A stretch of 64,000 nt of DNA from Wolfiporia cocos. Its lineage: Eukaryota > Basidiomycota > Agaricomycetes > Polyporales > Phaeolaceae. The stretch covers positions 1,736,001 through 1,800,000 of the forward strand of contig JACCLO010000012.1 of the NCBI GenBank assembly GCA_029448655.1, written 5' to 3'. This document shows positions 12,741 through 22,304 of this stretch, piece after piece. Each line of letters starts with the position of its first letter. Position 1 is the first letter of the stretch. The notes beneath the pieces are model-generated. The model saw only the letters and a list, made by a program, of their open reading frames with translations. It made no database searches and was not told the origin of the DNA. Made by a program: the position numbers and the translations under genes.

Positions 12741-13802
12741 TGTCACAAGCCAATTTCAAAGCCTAGTAGAACACCCTAGGTTGACACCCCATTCACGCCA
12801 TAAGCACGCTACAGCACTCTATCCGAGCCCAGCTGGAATCCTACGGCAACGCTAGTAGAAGCCCTCCGCTATACAGGACACTACGGGCACTAGCAGGCCA
12901 CCAGCAGTCTAACCCTAAACTCAGTCCAAGTCCCGGCAGCATGAGCCATACGCTGCCTAGTCCCTAAACCACGGAGTCACGAGTCGACCCCTAGAGCCCA
13001 ACAGGCTACGATAGCACGACGGTACGCCTTGCGCACACACCCAGGCTAAACCGCCGCCATACAATGCGCTATACGCCGACTAGGGGCACGACCTACACTC
13101 GCACGTGACCCAGAACACTAAACCTACCACCTCGCGTCCATACCGCACGGACACTCCCCATTACAGGCACTAGACCTTAATCTACGAGTCCACGTTACGG
13201 CTTCCCTTCAGTACCGCAACCTCTGGGAACCCGGGCCGTGAACGATCGACCCTCAGTACCGTAACTTCGGGAACCTAGGCCGCTGACGCGTCCTTAGACC
13301 ACAACCTGTATAGACCCCTGCCCGTGGGACGGCAGAACCCTGACCGATGAACCAACGGTCGTCCCGCCATTACTGGCATGTACCCGACCGACGAGGAACA
13401 CCGGTCATAGACTCGATCGCGGCAGTCCACGCCCGATCACGGACTTAGAACCCCGCCATTACCGGCGCACTCACGATCGACGAGAACCACTGATCGAACC
13501 CGATAGATTGGCTACACTACCGATCCGCCCCTTACACGCTACGTCGCCATGGACATCCTCGCATAACCAGCGCTCCGATGCCATTACCGGCCCGTAGCTC
13601 ATAGCCAGTTAGATACCAGTACGTAGACGCCCCAGAGCCCCCGTACACATGTACAAACACGTTAGGAGTATATATGCCAGACAGTCTTGAGCGTCAACCT
13701 CAGACTTGTCTTGGCCTTTGATGGCTAGTAGTCCCGGGACCAGGAAGGCGCCTTTGAGCGAGCCCCCTTCCCCCGGTTGAGTGCTAGTTGTTGCTTGTGT
13801 CA
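12741..13802 (+). repeat. 3' LTR of the non-coding element
   Basis: 1062 bp, followed by the CTCAA target duplication. Lack of visible differences from the 5' LTR implies a recent insertion, since the LTRs are made identical at integration. Confidence 0.93.
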
Positions 13803-14158
13803 CTCAACTGGTATTTACAACAGGGTTTGATACTATGATTCTGTAATCGGGGTCATAGTGTCCTTGGTACTGCTACCACTAAGTCCATAAGGCTAGTACG
13901 TTAAGATAACTAAGCTGAAACATTGTGGTTGAGCGCAACAGTGGCTGAAATGCAGAAGTCCTGTGGTTAGACACAAGATATCAACTAGAACCTGATACAC
14001 TGTGAGGCCATGGGCATAGGGCTGTTGTACATGAAACGAGGGTCGCTGGTTGAACAGGGAACCCTAAAGATAAACACGCGATACTACGGTTGAATGCTAA
14101 GTCCCCTTTTCCAGCGAGGCGTCAAAGATATTCAGATGATTTCATACAGACCATAACA
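13803..14158 (-). repeat. Element-B-type LTR, minus strand, part 2
   Basis: Continues the LTR interrupted at 5765. Bases 13830-14158 are the reverse complement of 29893-30195. On the minus strand it starts TGTTATGG at 14158 and is preceded by a purine tract, so it is the 3' LTR of a minus-strand element. Confidence 0.8.
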
Positions 14159-14435
14159 TCACCCCCCCTCAAGCCTTCATCGCCCTTGATGAAATCCAAG
14201 CATCACAGCCACTCAAAGGGCCTCGGGGTTGGGGTCGTTATACCCTGCATCTCCATTGGGGAGAGGAGGTGTGGCCAGAGGGACCCAGAGCTGGTAGGGT
14301 GCGCATTCCCCTCACTGATGCCCTGGTTGGGATAATCGACACGTGGGGCAACAATAGCCAGGGCAGTCGAGAATCCAATGATAGGGGCTGCCGCAACCTC
14401 GACAGGGATCTGCCCCAGATGGTTGGGGTGGTGAT
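14159..14435 (-). pseudogene. 3' internal remnant of a minus-strand Ty3-type element
   Basis: On the minus strand the sequence ends TTGAGGGGGGTGA next to the LTR, a good polypurine tract. The frame before it (stop at 14203) resembles a C-terminal pol tail (about 70 codons, Pro-rich). Everything upstream is missing, cut off by element A. It shows that the LTR at 5578-14158 belonged to a fuller element and not to a solo LTR. Confidence 0.55.
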
Positions 14436-15146
14436 TGTTACGGTTATTTTGATTTTTCGAACGCTGACGGAACTCACCACTGGGTGAATACGATACAGGG
14501 ACTTGTTGCGCAACCAACCCCCTGGCTACTCGTGACTCGTACTGGGCACATCCCCGGTAGTATTAGCTTAGAGGGCGCGTTTCATCCTTGGCAGATCCAA
14601 CTCTGCCCTCGTTTCATGTTCATCGTTTATTAGTTGACAGATGGCGTTCAACCGCCATCATCATTCCTATCTATCGTCTCAGATATATCACTACATACTT
14701 ATCAAACGTTTGGAACTATAGCGTAGATAGTAGCGGTGACATTGGGGATGGGCTTGACCCCTAAAACCTAACGTAGTATATAAACTCATGTACTTACTGT
14801 CGAGGCTCTTCAGCTCGACCTTGTTGTACAAACAAGAAGTCTTATACTCGTTCTCAAACGTAGGAAACTACGCTCAGTATTTCTCACTCGAGCAACCGAA
14901 CGACTAAGTCCTCGAAGTGCACACTGACTTCTCGGACTTAGGCGAGTCTTATATTCTATCAGACTCGCACTTGAACAGATTATATCCTCTAACGCGTATT
15001 GGATATTAACCGATCTCCTAAGGACTTCACTTAGGACCTGAAGGCATCTAACGAGTATTTGCCTTGCATACGGCAACGTGCCTACGTGCAGAAGAACGAT
15101 TTATATTCGCGACTCGAATATACGAACGGGTATTCGACCCGTAACA
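14436..15146 (+). repeat. 5' LTR of element A
   Basis: 711 bp. TATATAAA lies at 14777-14784 and the self-primer 11-mer at 14812-14822. Homologous to 22288-22995 with many substitutions. Confidence 0.9.
14777..14822 (+). promoter_or_regulatory. LTR TATA box and putative RNA 5' end / self-primer (element A)
   Basis: TATATAAA at 14777-14784; AGCTCGACCTT at 14812-14822 begins 35 bases further on and is the exact complement of the primer-binding site at 15148-15158. The same 11-mer is kept in the 3' LTR at 22661-22671. Confidence 0.7.
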
Positions 15147-15147
15147 G

Positions 15148-15158
15148 AAGGTCGAGCT
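15148..15158 (+). other. Primer-binding site of element A, self-complementary
   Basis: AAGGTCGAGCT, one base after the LTR. It pairs over 11 nt with 14812-14822. Element B has the same 11-mer at 30349-30359. Confidence 0.7.
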
Positions 15159-15192
15159 TATCACTCCCTCACCTACCACGGTGCAAGGGCAT

Positions 15193-17036
15193 ATGATATT
15201 TGGACCAGAATTCCCAGCACGACTAATTGAACTCTTGCCCGAGGACATTCAGGGAGTCTACAGACTCAACCAATACGAGTGGACTGACACCATTGGAGCC
15301 TTCCGTAACCGCGGAGGAATTGTTGTCATCCCCAGAGAAGATAGGGCATCGAAGTGGGTACAAGTATACCCCTCCGCAGGAACGACCGCTTGGGAAGTAA
15401 CGCGTGAAGCGTTTAAACGATTCGGAGAAATCCCTCCGATGTCAACAACGATATCGACAGAAGAAGAAACCATCAACAGAACCTCCGATGCCGATGGAAA
15501 TACGAATCAGCCTTCGGGCGCCACAGGAATGGCAGGAATTGAGCGCATCGGAGATGATGGGAGAAATCCTGGAAACTTTACAGGAACAGATAACAGCCAG
15601 ACCAGAGGACAGGACCCTCCAGGATTTATATCTGCTTTTGCGCAGAGTGGGGCTGGGGCTATGGCTGGAGGAACAGACCTCTTTGGAAACCCCCCACAGA
15701 ACGCACCCGGAATGGGTAGCGGAGGAAATCCGTCTTGGACTAGCCCAAGCGGAGGAATGGGAACGACAAACCCAGGAACATGGCCTTCAGGCCTATTTGG
15801 ACGAACCTCCGCAGATACAAGCGGAGGAGGACTGGGAGGAACTTCGGACTCGGAGGAGGGAATGCCCCCCCTCCTGGAGGACTCAGAGGAGGAACCCCCG
15901 CGAACCCCGGAGGAGGAAACCCTGGAGGAGGAAACTCAGGGAACCCCGGAGGAAATCCAGGAAACCCGGGTGGAGGATACCCGGGAGGAGGAGGACCCCC
16001 AGGAGGCCCTCCACCACCGAATGCGCCGCAGCCTCAACCTCCGGCGCCGAACCCGTACTACCGACCCCCGATGATAAAGATCAACCCCCCAGATGTATTC
16101 GACGGGGAACGATCCGATATGCAGAACTTCATAAACCAGTGCAATTCCTGGTTTACGATGTACGAAGCGTTGTTCCAGAACGACGTTCAGAGAGTGATCT
16201 TTATCCTCTCTTATATTTCGAACAAGGGGAAAACGGGCCAATGGAAACAGAATTACCACCGGGTCTATACGAACCCCCAGACAAAACGATTCTTCCCGCC
16301 TAGTCTCACACAGTTTGATGCAGACTTCCAGAAAGCCTTCGGAGCCATCGAAGAAGTACAGAAGGCGCGGAAGAAGATCCTGGACATAACCCAGGACAGA
16401 AAGGACATCGATGATTATATCACCGAATTTAATAACTTGGCCGGGAAGGCCCAGTACGATCGATACAGCGCGGACGGAAATGCGTTGCTCATAACCCTTT
16501 TCGAGAAAGGGTTACCCGAACATACGACCCGATACATCATCGGTGTTCGGCCGCTACCAGCGACCATTGACGAGTGGCAGTCCGCCGCCTCGTATTATGA
16601 AAATACATACAAGATATTCTTGAAACGGGATAAGCCGTTCGTCAAGAAAAAGGCTTGGCAAGCCTCGAACCAGAATAACGGGCGCACTAGTGCTCCACAG
16701 GCGACCGCATCGAAAGATCCGAATGCAATGGATGTAGATCGAATGACCACCCAGGAAAGGGACGATCACATCAAGAAGGGCAAGTGTTTCACCTGCCATC
16801 AGCCAGGGCATATGTCGCGAGACTGCCCAAAGAAACCAAAAAAGTCAGCCCGCCCTAGGCGGACCACTTGAAAGACCGAAGAAGAAGAAGCCAAGCAAGA
16901 AGCTCGCATCGAAGAAGTCTCTGAGGAAGAGACTGAATACATCACCGCGAACAGAGCAGTCACAGCGATCCGGGCCCTGAAAGCCAAGAACCCCGAGCTC
17001 CTAGCTCAGCTCGTAGAAGAACAGGATTTTGCCTAG
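15193..17036 (+). pseudogene. Element A gag (capsid/nucleocapsid), broken
   Basis: An N-terminal part starts at ATG 15193 (MIFGPEFPARLIELLPED) and matches the start of element B gag. The frame changes inside a Gly/Pro-rich repeat around 15800-15960. The capsid-like part then continues to 16871, with a CCHC zinc knuckle CFTCHQPGHMSRDC near 16787-16828. A TGA at 16869-16871 interrupts it. The frame goes on for 55 more codons to TAG at 17034-17036, and that tail is conserved in element B, so the TGA is probably a mutation. Pol lies in the -1 frame relative to gag, suggesting a programmed frameshift. The product would coat the RNA in a cytoplasmic particle. Confidence 0.85.
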
Positions 17037-19885
17037 GAGGGAAGCCCACGGTCTTACCCTCCGAGAAAGCAGCTCATGTAATTACCTCGTTCGAGAAGAA
17101 TCGATCCCTCTTCATCCCGGTAATCATGACGCTGGCAAAACCCGTGAAGTGCAATGCACTAATCGACTCAGGAGCAATGTCGAACCTGATCCACAGCAGA
17201 GTGGTAGAAAAATACAAGGTGCCCACGCAACCCTTGAAGAACCCGATCATCGTCAAAAACGTTGACGGAACAGAAAACAAAGATGGGCGAATAGATCGAG
17301 AAGCCACCATACTACTACGATATCCGAAGACCCAGAAAACGCGAAAAGTTCGATTCCTAGTAGGATCAATCGGAACAGAGAATATGATTCTAGGGTATGG
17401 ATGGCTAAAAGACGAAAACCCCACAATCAACTGGAAGGACCAAACAGTCGATGTACAATCAATACTGGGGGCAGAAGAAAAGAAACAGGAAACCACGATC
17501 CGAATGGATACGGTAGAAATGGTAGTTGCCCCAGAAGGGAAAATTCCAACAAGGGGGACCCAAGAAGCTGCAGGGTACGACCTTTATGCCGCGGAAGAAA
17601 CCGAGATTCCCGCCGGAGGATGGAAACTCGTCTCCACAGGAGTAAAAATGAAGATCCCGAAGGGATCGTATGGAAGGTTGGCCGGACGATCAGGCAACAC
17701 CCTCAGACACGGATTGGTAGTACAAGCAGGAGTCATAGACTCGGACTACCGAGGAGACGTTGGAGCCATCGTCTTCAACTATTCAGACAAGGCACACAGA
17801 ATTATCCCGGGCATGCGCATAGCCCAGATAATATTCGAACGACACCTGACCCCCGACATTGTCGAAGTCAAGGATCTCGACGAGACAGAACGAGGAGAGA
17901 AAGGCTTCGGATCTACAGACCAGCCAGAAGAAACATCTCAACGACTCTATACTCCCGAAGAATATGAAACGATCCGACGTTTTGCAAAAGACACTCCTAA
18001 GATTATAGGAAGGAAAGGGGAAACAAGAAGGAAATTCCGGACAAAGATCCAGATCATTAATGCGGTCCGGAAAGCATTAACGAAATCCCAAGAATTCGCA
18101 CAGAAAACCCCGGAGCCAGAAAGAACAATCGAGGAGATGGTCCCGAAGCACCTATTAAACTTCGCCAAAGTATTCAGCAAGGAATCTGCAGCAGCGTTCC
18201 CTCCGTCGAGACCATGGGACCACGCAATCGAATTAAAACCTGACTTTGTGCCAAGAGACTGCAAGGTCTATGCACTGTCGCCAAGAGAACAACAGGCACT
18301 GGACGAGTTCTTAAAAGAAAACCTGGCCAAGGGATTCATAGTCCCCTCAAAATCCCCGATGGCGTCACCTTTCTTTTTCGTCCCAAAGAAAGACGACGGT
18401 CTACGACCGTGCCAGGATTATAGGTACCTAAACGAATGGACAATAAAGAACGTCTATCCCCTGCCACTTATCTCAGAACTCCTGGAAAAACTGAAAGGAG
18501 CGAAAATCTTTACAAAGATGGACCTTAGAGCAGGATACAACAACGTTCGGATCAAGAAAGGAGACGAATGGAAGGCAGCCTTCAAAACAAATCGGGGGTT
18601 GTACGAACCCACGGTTATGTTCTTCGGATTATGCAACGCACCCGGAACTTTTCAGGCAATGATGAATGAAATCCTGAAAGAAGAAATCCTCGAAGGATGG
18701 GTGCTCGTTTACATAAACGACATCCTCATTTTCTCAGAAGACGAGAAAACACACAAGGAACGGGAACGGCAGATCCTACAAAGATTGGTGGATAATCACC
18801 TCTTTGTGAAACCAGAGAAATGCGCCTTCGGCGTTGACAGGGTTGAGTTCCTAGGGCTGGTCATAACCCCAGGAAACATCCAGATGGACCCAGCGAAACT
18901 CAACGGGATTAGAGAGTGGCCGACTCCCCGGAATCTCAAAGAAGTCAGATCCTTCCTGGGATTCGCGAACTTCTATCGGAAATTCATCGATCACTACTCA
19001 ACGCACGCCCGACCCCTGGTAGACCTCACGAAAACGGTCACAGGGACAGGGTTCCAGTGGACGGATAAAGAACAGAGGGCGTTCGACTTCATGAAAAAAG
19101 CGTTCACGACGGCGCCCGTACTAGGGACGCCAGACAAGGAGAAACCATTTACCCTTGAAACGGACGCATCTCAGTTCGCCACAGGAGCAGTACTGAAACA
19201 GATAGATGAAACGGGGCGCGAACGGCCGGTGGGATATCTCTCACAATCCTTAACATCAGCAGAACGGAACTACGAGATCTACGATCGCGAACTACTCGGA
19301 ATAGTCCGAGCACTAGAAGAGTGGCGGCACCTGTTAGAAGGAGCACCGCATCGGATCTTGATCCGAAGTGATCACCAGAACCTGACGTACTGGAGAAGCA
19401 CACAGCGCCTAAATCGGCGACAGGCGAGATGGCATCTGTTCCTCTCGCAATTCGACCTGAAGCTACAGCACGTCCCCGGAAGAAAACTGGTCATGGCCGA
19501 CACACTTTCTAGGTTGTACCACCTTGATGAAAGCAGCGAAGACAACGAGGGAATAACCATGATCCCAGACGAGCTCGTAGTTCATGCGATCCAGATCCCG
19601 ATCATTGATCGAATCAAAAGCGCCAACGATCGAGATGAATCTGCGGAACAGGCGACCCGCGCCCTAGAAGGAACAGGCGAATTCCCCGCAAAGACCATCG
19701 CAGATGATTGGCAGCAAACGGATGGAATATTGCTCTACAAGGGCAGGATGTACGTACCAAAAGACGAGGGTCTTCGACAGGACGTCATCTCAAAATACCA
19801 CGACTCGATCCCGGCCGGACACCCTGGGATCTGGGGAACGACGGTACAAGTCACGACCCACTTTTGGTGGCCTGACATGAGAACG
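17036..19885 (+). CDS. Element A pol, 5' part: protease, dUTPase, RT, RNase H, integrase N-terminus
   Basis: One frame, open from about 17036 (first ATG 17126) to the hAT-like insertion. In order: aspartic protease with DSGA (LIDSGAMSNLIHS, about 17159); dUTPase (about 17500-17930) with motifs AAGYDLYA, GRSGNTL, GVIDSDYRGD, GMRIAQIIF and RGEKGFGSTD; reverse transcriptase from about 18170 with the active-site box reading YIND at 18710-18721, where YxDD is expected; RNase H (LETDASQFATGAV, DRELL, RSDHQNL, MADTLSR); and the start of integrase (H...H of the zinc-binding region, HFWWPDM). Downstream pol resumes at 20588. The YIND change (GAC to AAC) would remove a catalytic aspartate, so RT is likely dead unless the element is complemented. 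Confidence 0.93.
17500..17930 (+). other. dUTPase domain inside pol
   Basis: All five trimeric-dUTPase motifs are visible in order between protease and RT. They include the Asp/Tyr pair in GVIDSDYRGD, which in the family contacts the uracil/deoxyribose and catalytic water, and a C-terminal Arg/Phe motif RGEKGFGSTD, which closes over the substrate. Motif 2 (GRSGNT) departs from the usual RSGLA. In the family it splits dUTP to dUMP and pyrophosphate, keeping uracil out of the cDNA. Activity here is inferred. Confidence 0.88.
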
Positions 19886-20010
19886 TAGAGTTTCAGTCAA
19901 TTATCTTAATCTGCCAACTGCCCTTCGCTTAAGAAATCGCAGTTGCGAGCTAGGTTTGCACGCAGATTAATCTGCTAACTGCGGCAGATTAATCTACTGT
20001 GACAATAAAA

Positions 20011-20092
20011 TGGTACATCCAGGATTCGAACCAAGGACCTTAGCACAGATGAGAATAATAGCATCGCAGGGTAATTAGCCAACTGAGCCATA
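20011..20092 (-). other. tRNA-like module (left, outward), copy 1
   Basis: On the minus strand it carries an A box TGGCTCAGTTGG (20079-20090) and a perfect B box GGTTCGAATCC (20022-20032), spaced 46 bp apart (longer than in an intron-less tRNA). The acceptor arms do not pair well, so it is a tRNA-derived module, not a functional tRNA gene call. Confidence 0.7.
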
Positions 20093-20389
20093 TTGCTAAC
20101 AGTTACCATGGACCAATCAAAAAATATATAACGCAAATTTTACACACAATTTTCGCAAATCATCAAGGCAACTAACTGCTCCAACAAGCATACAGAAATC
20201 AATGATAGTGGTAGCTTGATTTACCATGCTTGACCTGGAGCAACTCACCATGGAAAATCTGAATACACTGGAATCACAGGTCTTTAGAGGCAGATTCATT
20301 TGTATTTGTGTTATGGATGATGTTAAACTGCGAAAATGAAGTTTACAAAATACTCTATATATTGCTTAAAATGGGGTGGACACTAGTTC

Positions 20390-20474
20390 CACTGTAGCTC
20401 AGTTGGCTAATGTATGCTGCGATGCTCTTATTCTGATCTGCACTAAGGTCCTTGGTTCGACCCCGGGATGTACC
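20390..20474 (+). other. tRNA-like module (right, outward), copy 1
   Basis: A box TAGCTCAGTTGG (20395-20406) and perfect B box GGTTCGACCCC (20454-20464). It points toward the right end, mirror image of the left module. Confidence 0.7.
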
Positions 20475-20587
20475 ATTTTATTGTCACAGTAGATTAATCT
20501 GCGTGCAAACCTAGCTCGCAACTGCGATTTCTTAAGCGAAGGGCAGTTGGCAGATTAAGATAATTGACTGAAGTCCCTCTGAGAACA

Positions 20588-22249
20588 ATGATAGCGGAGT
20601 ATGTTCGGGGGTGCGCAATCTGTCAACAAATGAAACCTGATCGAAACCCGATTAAACCCCCATTACAACCAATAGCGACGCGAGAAGACGCTCTCCCCTT
20701 CTCACAATGTTCGGTCGATTTTGTCACCGATCTGCCAAGAGTGGGAAAATATGACTCGATGATGGTAATCGTCGACCACGGCCTATCCAAGGCAATCTCT
20801 CTTACCCCATGTGACAAAACAATCACCAGCGAAGGGGCGGCAGAGATATTCCATCAAAAGATCTACTCGCTATATGGCATTCCCCGAAAGATCATATCAG
20901 ACAGAGGACCACAGTTCGCATCAAAGCTTTTCAGGGAATTATGCAAACTGCAGGGGACAGAATCAGCGATGAGCACGGCATACCACCCCCAGACAGACGG
21001 GCAGACAGAAAGGATGAACCAACAGATCGAAGTATACCTTCGCATCTATTGCATGAACGACCCTTTCCAATGGGTACAACGACTACCTGACGTCGAATTC
21101 GCGCACAACACCAGAAGAACCGAAAACCGACCTGCACCGCTCGAAATAATCCTAGGATATGTTCCGAGAGGATTCCCAGACTACGACAGAGTAGGGAACG
21201 TCCCGGCAGCAGTCGACAGGATCAAGAAAATCAAGGAGGCGCGAAAGATGGCATTCATCGCGCATGAATTAGCCCAAAAAAGAATGGCAGGGCGGTTCCT
21301 TAGGGAACTGCCAAAGCTTGAGAAAGGGGACAAAGTCTGGCTCGACGCCAAGAACCTGACCATCCCCTACGAATCTAACAAGCTAGCACCAAAAAGGGAA
21401 GGACCCTTCACCATCACAGAAAAGATGGGACCCACGACATACCGGTTGCAGTTACCGGCGAGCTGGAAAATTCATCCGGTATTCCACGCAGCCTTACTAA
21501 AACCATTCAGAGAAACGAGGGTACACGGACCCAATTACCTACGGCCGCCACCTGATATTATCAAGGGACAGGAAGAATACGAAGTCGAAGCGATCCTGGC
21601 TGACAGATGGCGAGGAAAGAAGCATCAGTACTTCGTTAAATGGAAGGGCTATGCCACAGCCGACAACTCATGGGAAGACGAGGGAAATTTGGAACACTCC
21701 AAGGAGATGATAAAAGACTACCACAGGACGAGAGTCAGGACAACCCCAACACTCGAAAGCCGAACAGTGATAGCATGTCGACGACTCGCCACCAGATCCC
21801 TCGCCGCCCTTCGCCCCCTCACAGCGATGCGGGTCGCAGAGAAGGACGACCGAGAGGTACGCCGCAGAGGAGATACTCCCCCAACACCTACAGATCAGAC
21901 ATGCCCTGCTCTGGTACAGGGCCGAGGGACCCTTTGCTGGCCGAGCCGATGGCTGGACGGCCCTCTTCGACATCGCGCAGGATCTCACCCATGTCTACAG
22001 CTCGTACCAGAACATCACCGAGGACCTCGTCAGAATGGAGGGGCAGATCCGAGCGCAGAGAGAGGGACTCGAGCTACTCACCGACAGACTTATCGACCGA
22101 CTGGCCGCCACCACGACGGCCCGACTACGACACGCGCTCAACGACTTCGAGGATCGCGAGCACACTACTTCCAATCGACCCGAATACGTACCACGACCCG
22201 CCCGCTTTTTCACCACCGACGAACGACGCCGAGTTGCAAGGCCGTTTGA
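20588..22249 (+). CDS. Element A pol, 3' part: integrase core and chromodomain
   Basis: Continues pol after the insertion. The zinc-binding Cys pair CAIC (near 20616) is followed by the integrase core with the D-D-E triad (SVDFVTD, ISDRGPQF, and E in QTDGQTERMNQQ). After the linker comes a chromodomain at about 21575-21720 (EYEVEAILADRWRGKKHQYF, then KWKGY, NSWED). This makes it a chromovirus whose integrase is probably steered by a chromatin mark. The frame stays open to 22249, but beyond about 21760 its composition is unlike a folded domain, and a better reading lies in another frame. Confidence 0.9.
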   Translation: MIAEYVRGCAICQQMKPDRNPIKPPLQPIATREDALPFSQCSVDFVTDLPRVGKYDSMMVIVDHGLSKAISLTPCDKTITSEGAAEIFHQKIYSLYGIPRKIISDRGPQFASKLFRELCKLQGTESAMSTAYHPQTDGQTERMNQQIEVYLRIYCMNDPFQWVQRLPDVEFAHNTRRTENRPAPLEIILGYVPRGFPDYDRVGNVPAAVDRIKKIKEARKMAFIAHELAQKRMAGRFLRELPKLEKGDKVWLDAKNLTIPYESNKLAPKREGPFTITEKMGPTTYRLQLPASWKIHPVFHAALLKPFRETRVHGPNYLRPPPDIIKGQEEYEVEAILADRWRGKKHQYFVKWKGYATADNSWEDEGNLEHSKEMIKDYHRTRVRTTPTLESRTVIACRRLATRSLAALRPLTAMRVAEKDDREVRRRGDTPPTPTDQTCPALVQGRGTLCWPSRWLDGPLRHRAGSHPCLQLVPEHHRGPRQNGGADPSAERGTRATHRQTYRPTGRHHDGPTTTRAQRLRGSRAHYFQSTRIRTTTRPLFHHRRTTPSCKAV

Positions 22250-22304
22250 TTTTATGGAGGGCAATAGAGTATTATTTCCACTGCCTATGTTACGGTTATT
22301 TTAA
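21861..22304 (+). CDS. Possible post-chromodomain coiled-coil segment in another frame
   Basis: In a frame different from pol, 21861-22304 reads as a coherent charged protein (ALLWYRAEGPFAGRADGWTA, then MEGQIRAQREGLELLTDRL at 22035) with heptad-like Leu/Ile spacing. It ends just inside the 3' LTR at 22288. No family match is known to me. Either pol picked up a frameshift near 21800-21860 or this is a separate product. Confidence 0.4.
   Translation, partial: AAEEILPQHLQIRHALLWYRAEGPFAGRADGWTALFDIAQDLTHVYSSYQNITEDLVRMEGQIRAQREGLELLTDRLIDRLAATTTARLRHALNDFEDREHTTSNRPEYVPRPARFFTTDERRRVARPFDFMEGNRVLFPLPMLRLF

Larger units (their letters stand above)
5766..13802 (+). mobile_element. Complete non-coding LTR retrotransposon (LARD-like), 8037 bp
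   Basis: Two 1062-bp LTRs (5766-6827 and 12741-13802), in which I found no difference by eye, flank a 5.9-kb internal region. Ends are TGTCACAAGC and GCTTGTGTCA. The 5-bp target duplication CTCAA lies at 5761-5765 and 13803-13807. A primer-binding site (6829-6839) and a purine tract (12731-12740) are in the expected places. No gag or pol is recognisable: the longest open frames are about 130 codons, scattered on both strands and unlike any retroelement protein. It fits a large retrotransposon derivative moved in trans by an autonomous relative. A truncated, diverged copy lies at 43617-48693 and further LTRs at 23048 and 36975. Confidence 0.9.
19886..20579. mobile_element. hAT-like miniature element with tRNA-like modules, copy 1
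   Basis: A 694-bp non-coding insertion that splits integrase. Ends are TAGAGTTTCAG on the left and CTGAAGTCCCTC on the right. The target duplication is TGAGAACG (19878-19885) / TGAGAACA (20580-20587), 7 of 8 bases. Removing the element and one duplication restores the frame across a conserved integrase segment. Long terminal inverted repeats run inward for about 90 bases and on into tRNA-like sequence. The A at position 2 and G at position 5 of the ends fit hAT termini. It is oriented opposite to the copy at 39285. Confidence 0.88.

Noticed and set aside
5578..14158. Solo LTR of the element-B family
   Set aside because: A minus-strand polypurine tract and about 280 bp of internal sequence abut it at 14159-14435, and no target duplication is seen, so it is a 3' LTR of a truncated element.
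15404..16303. 299-codon plus-strand ORF overlapping gag
   Set aside because: Composition is a frame-shifted reading of the Gly/Pro-rich repeat and capsid region. The neighbouring frames carry the homology to element B and the zinc knuckle.
20011..20092. Functional tRNA gene
   Set aside because: A and B boxes are good, but the acceptor arms do not pair, the spacing is long, and the sequence lies in the repeat arms of a transposon. Reported as tRNA-like only.
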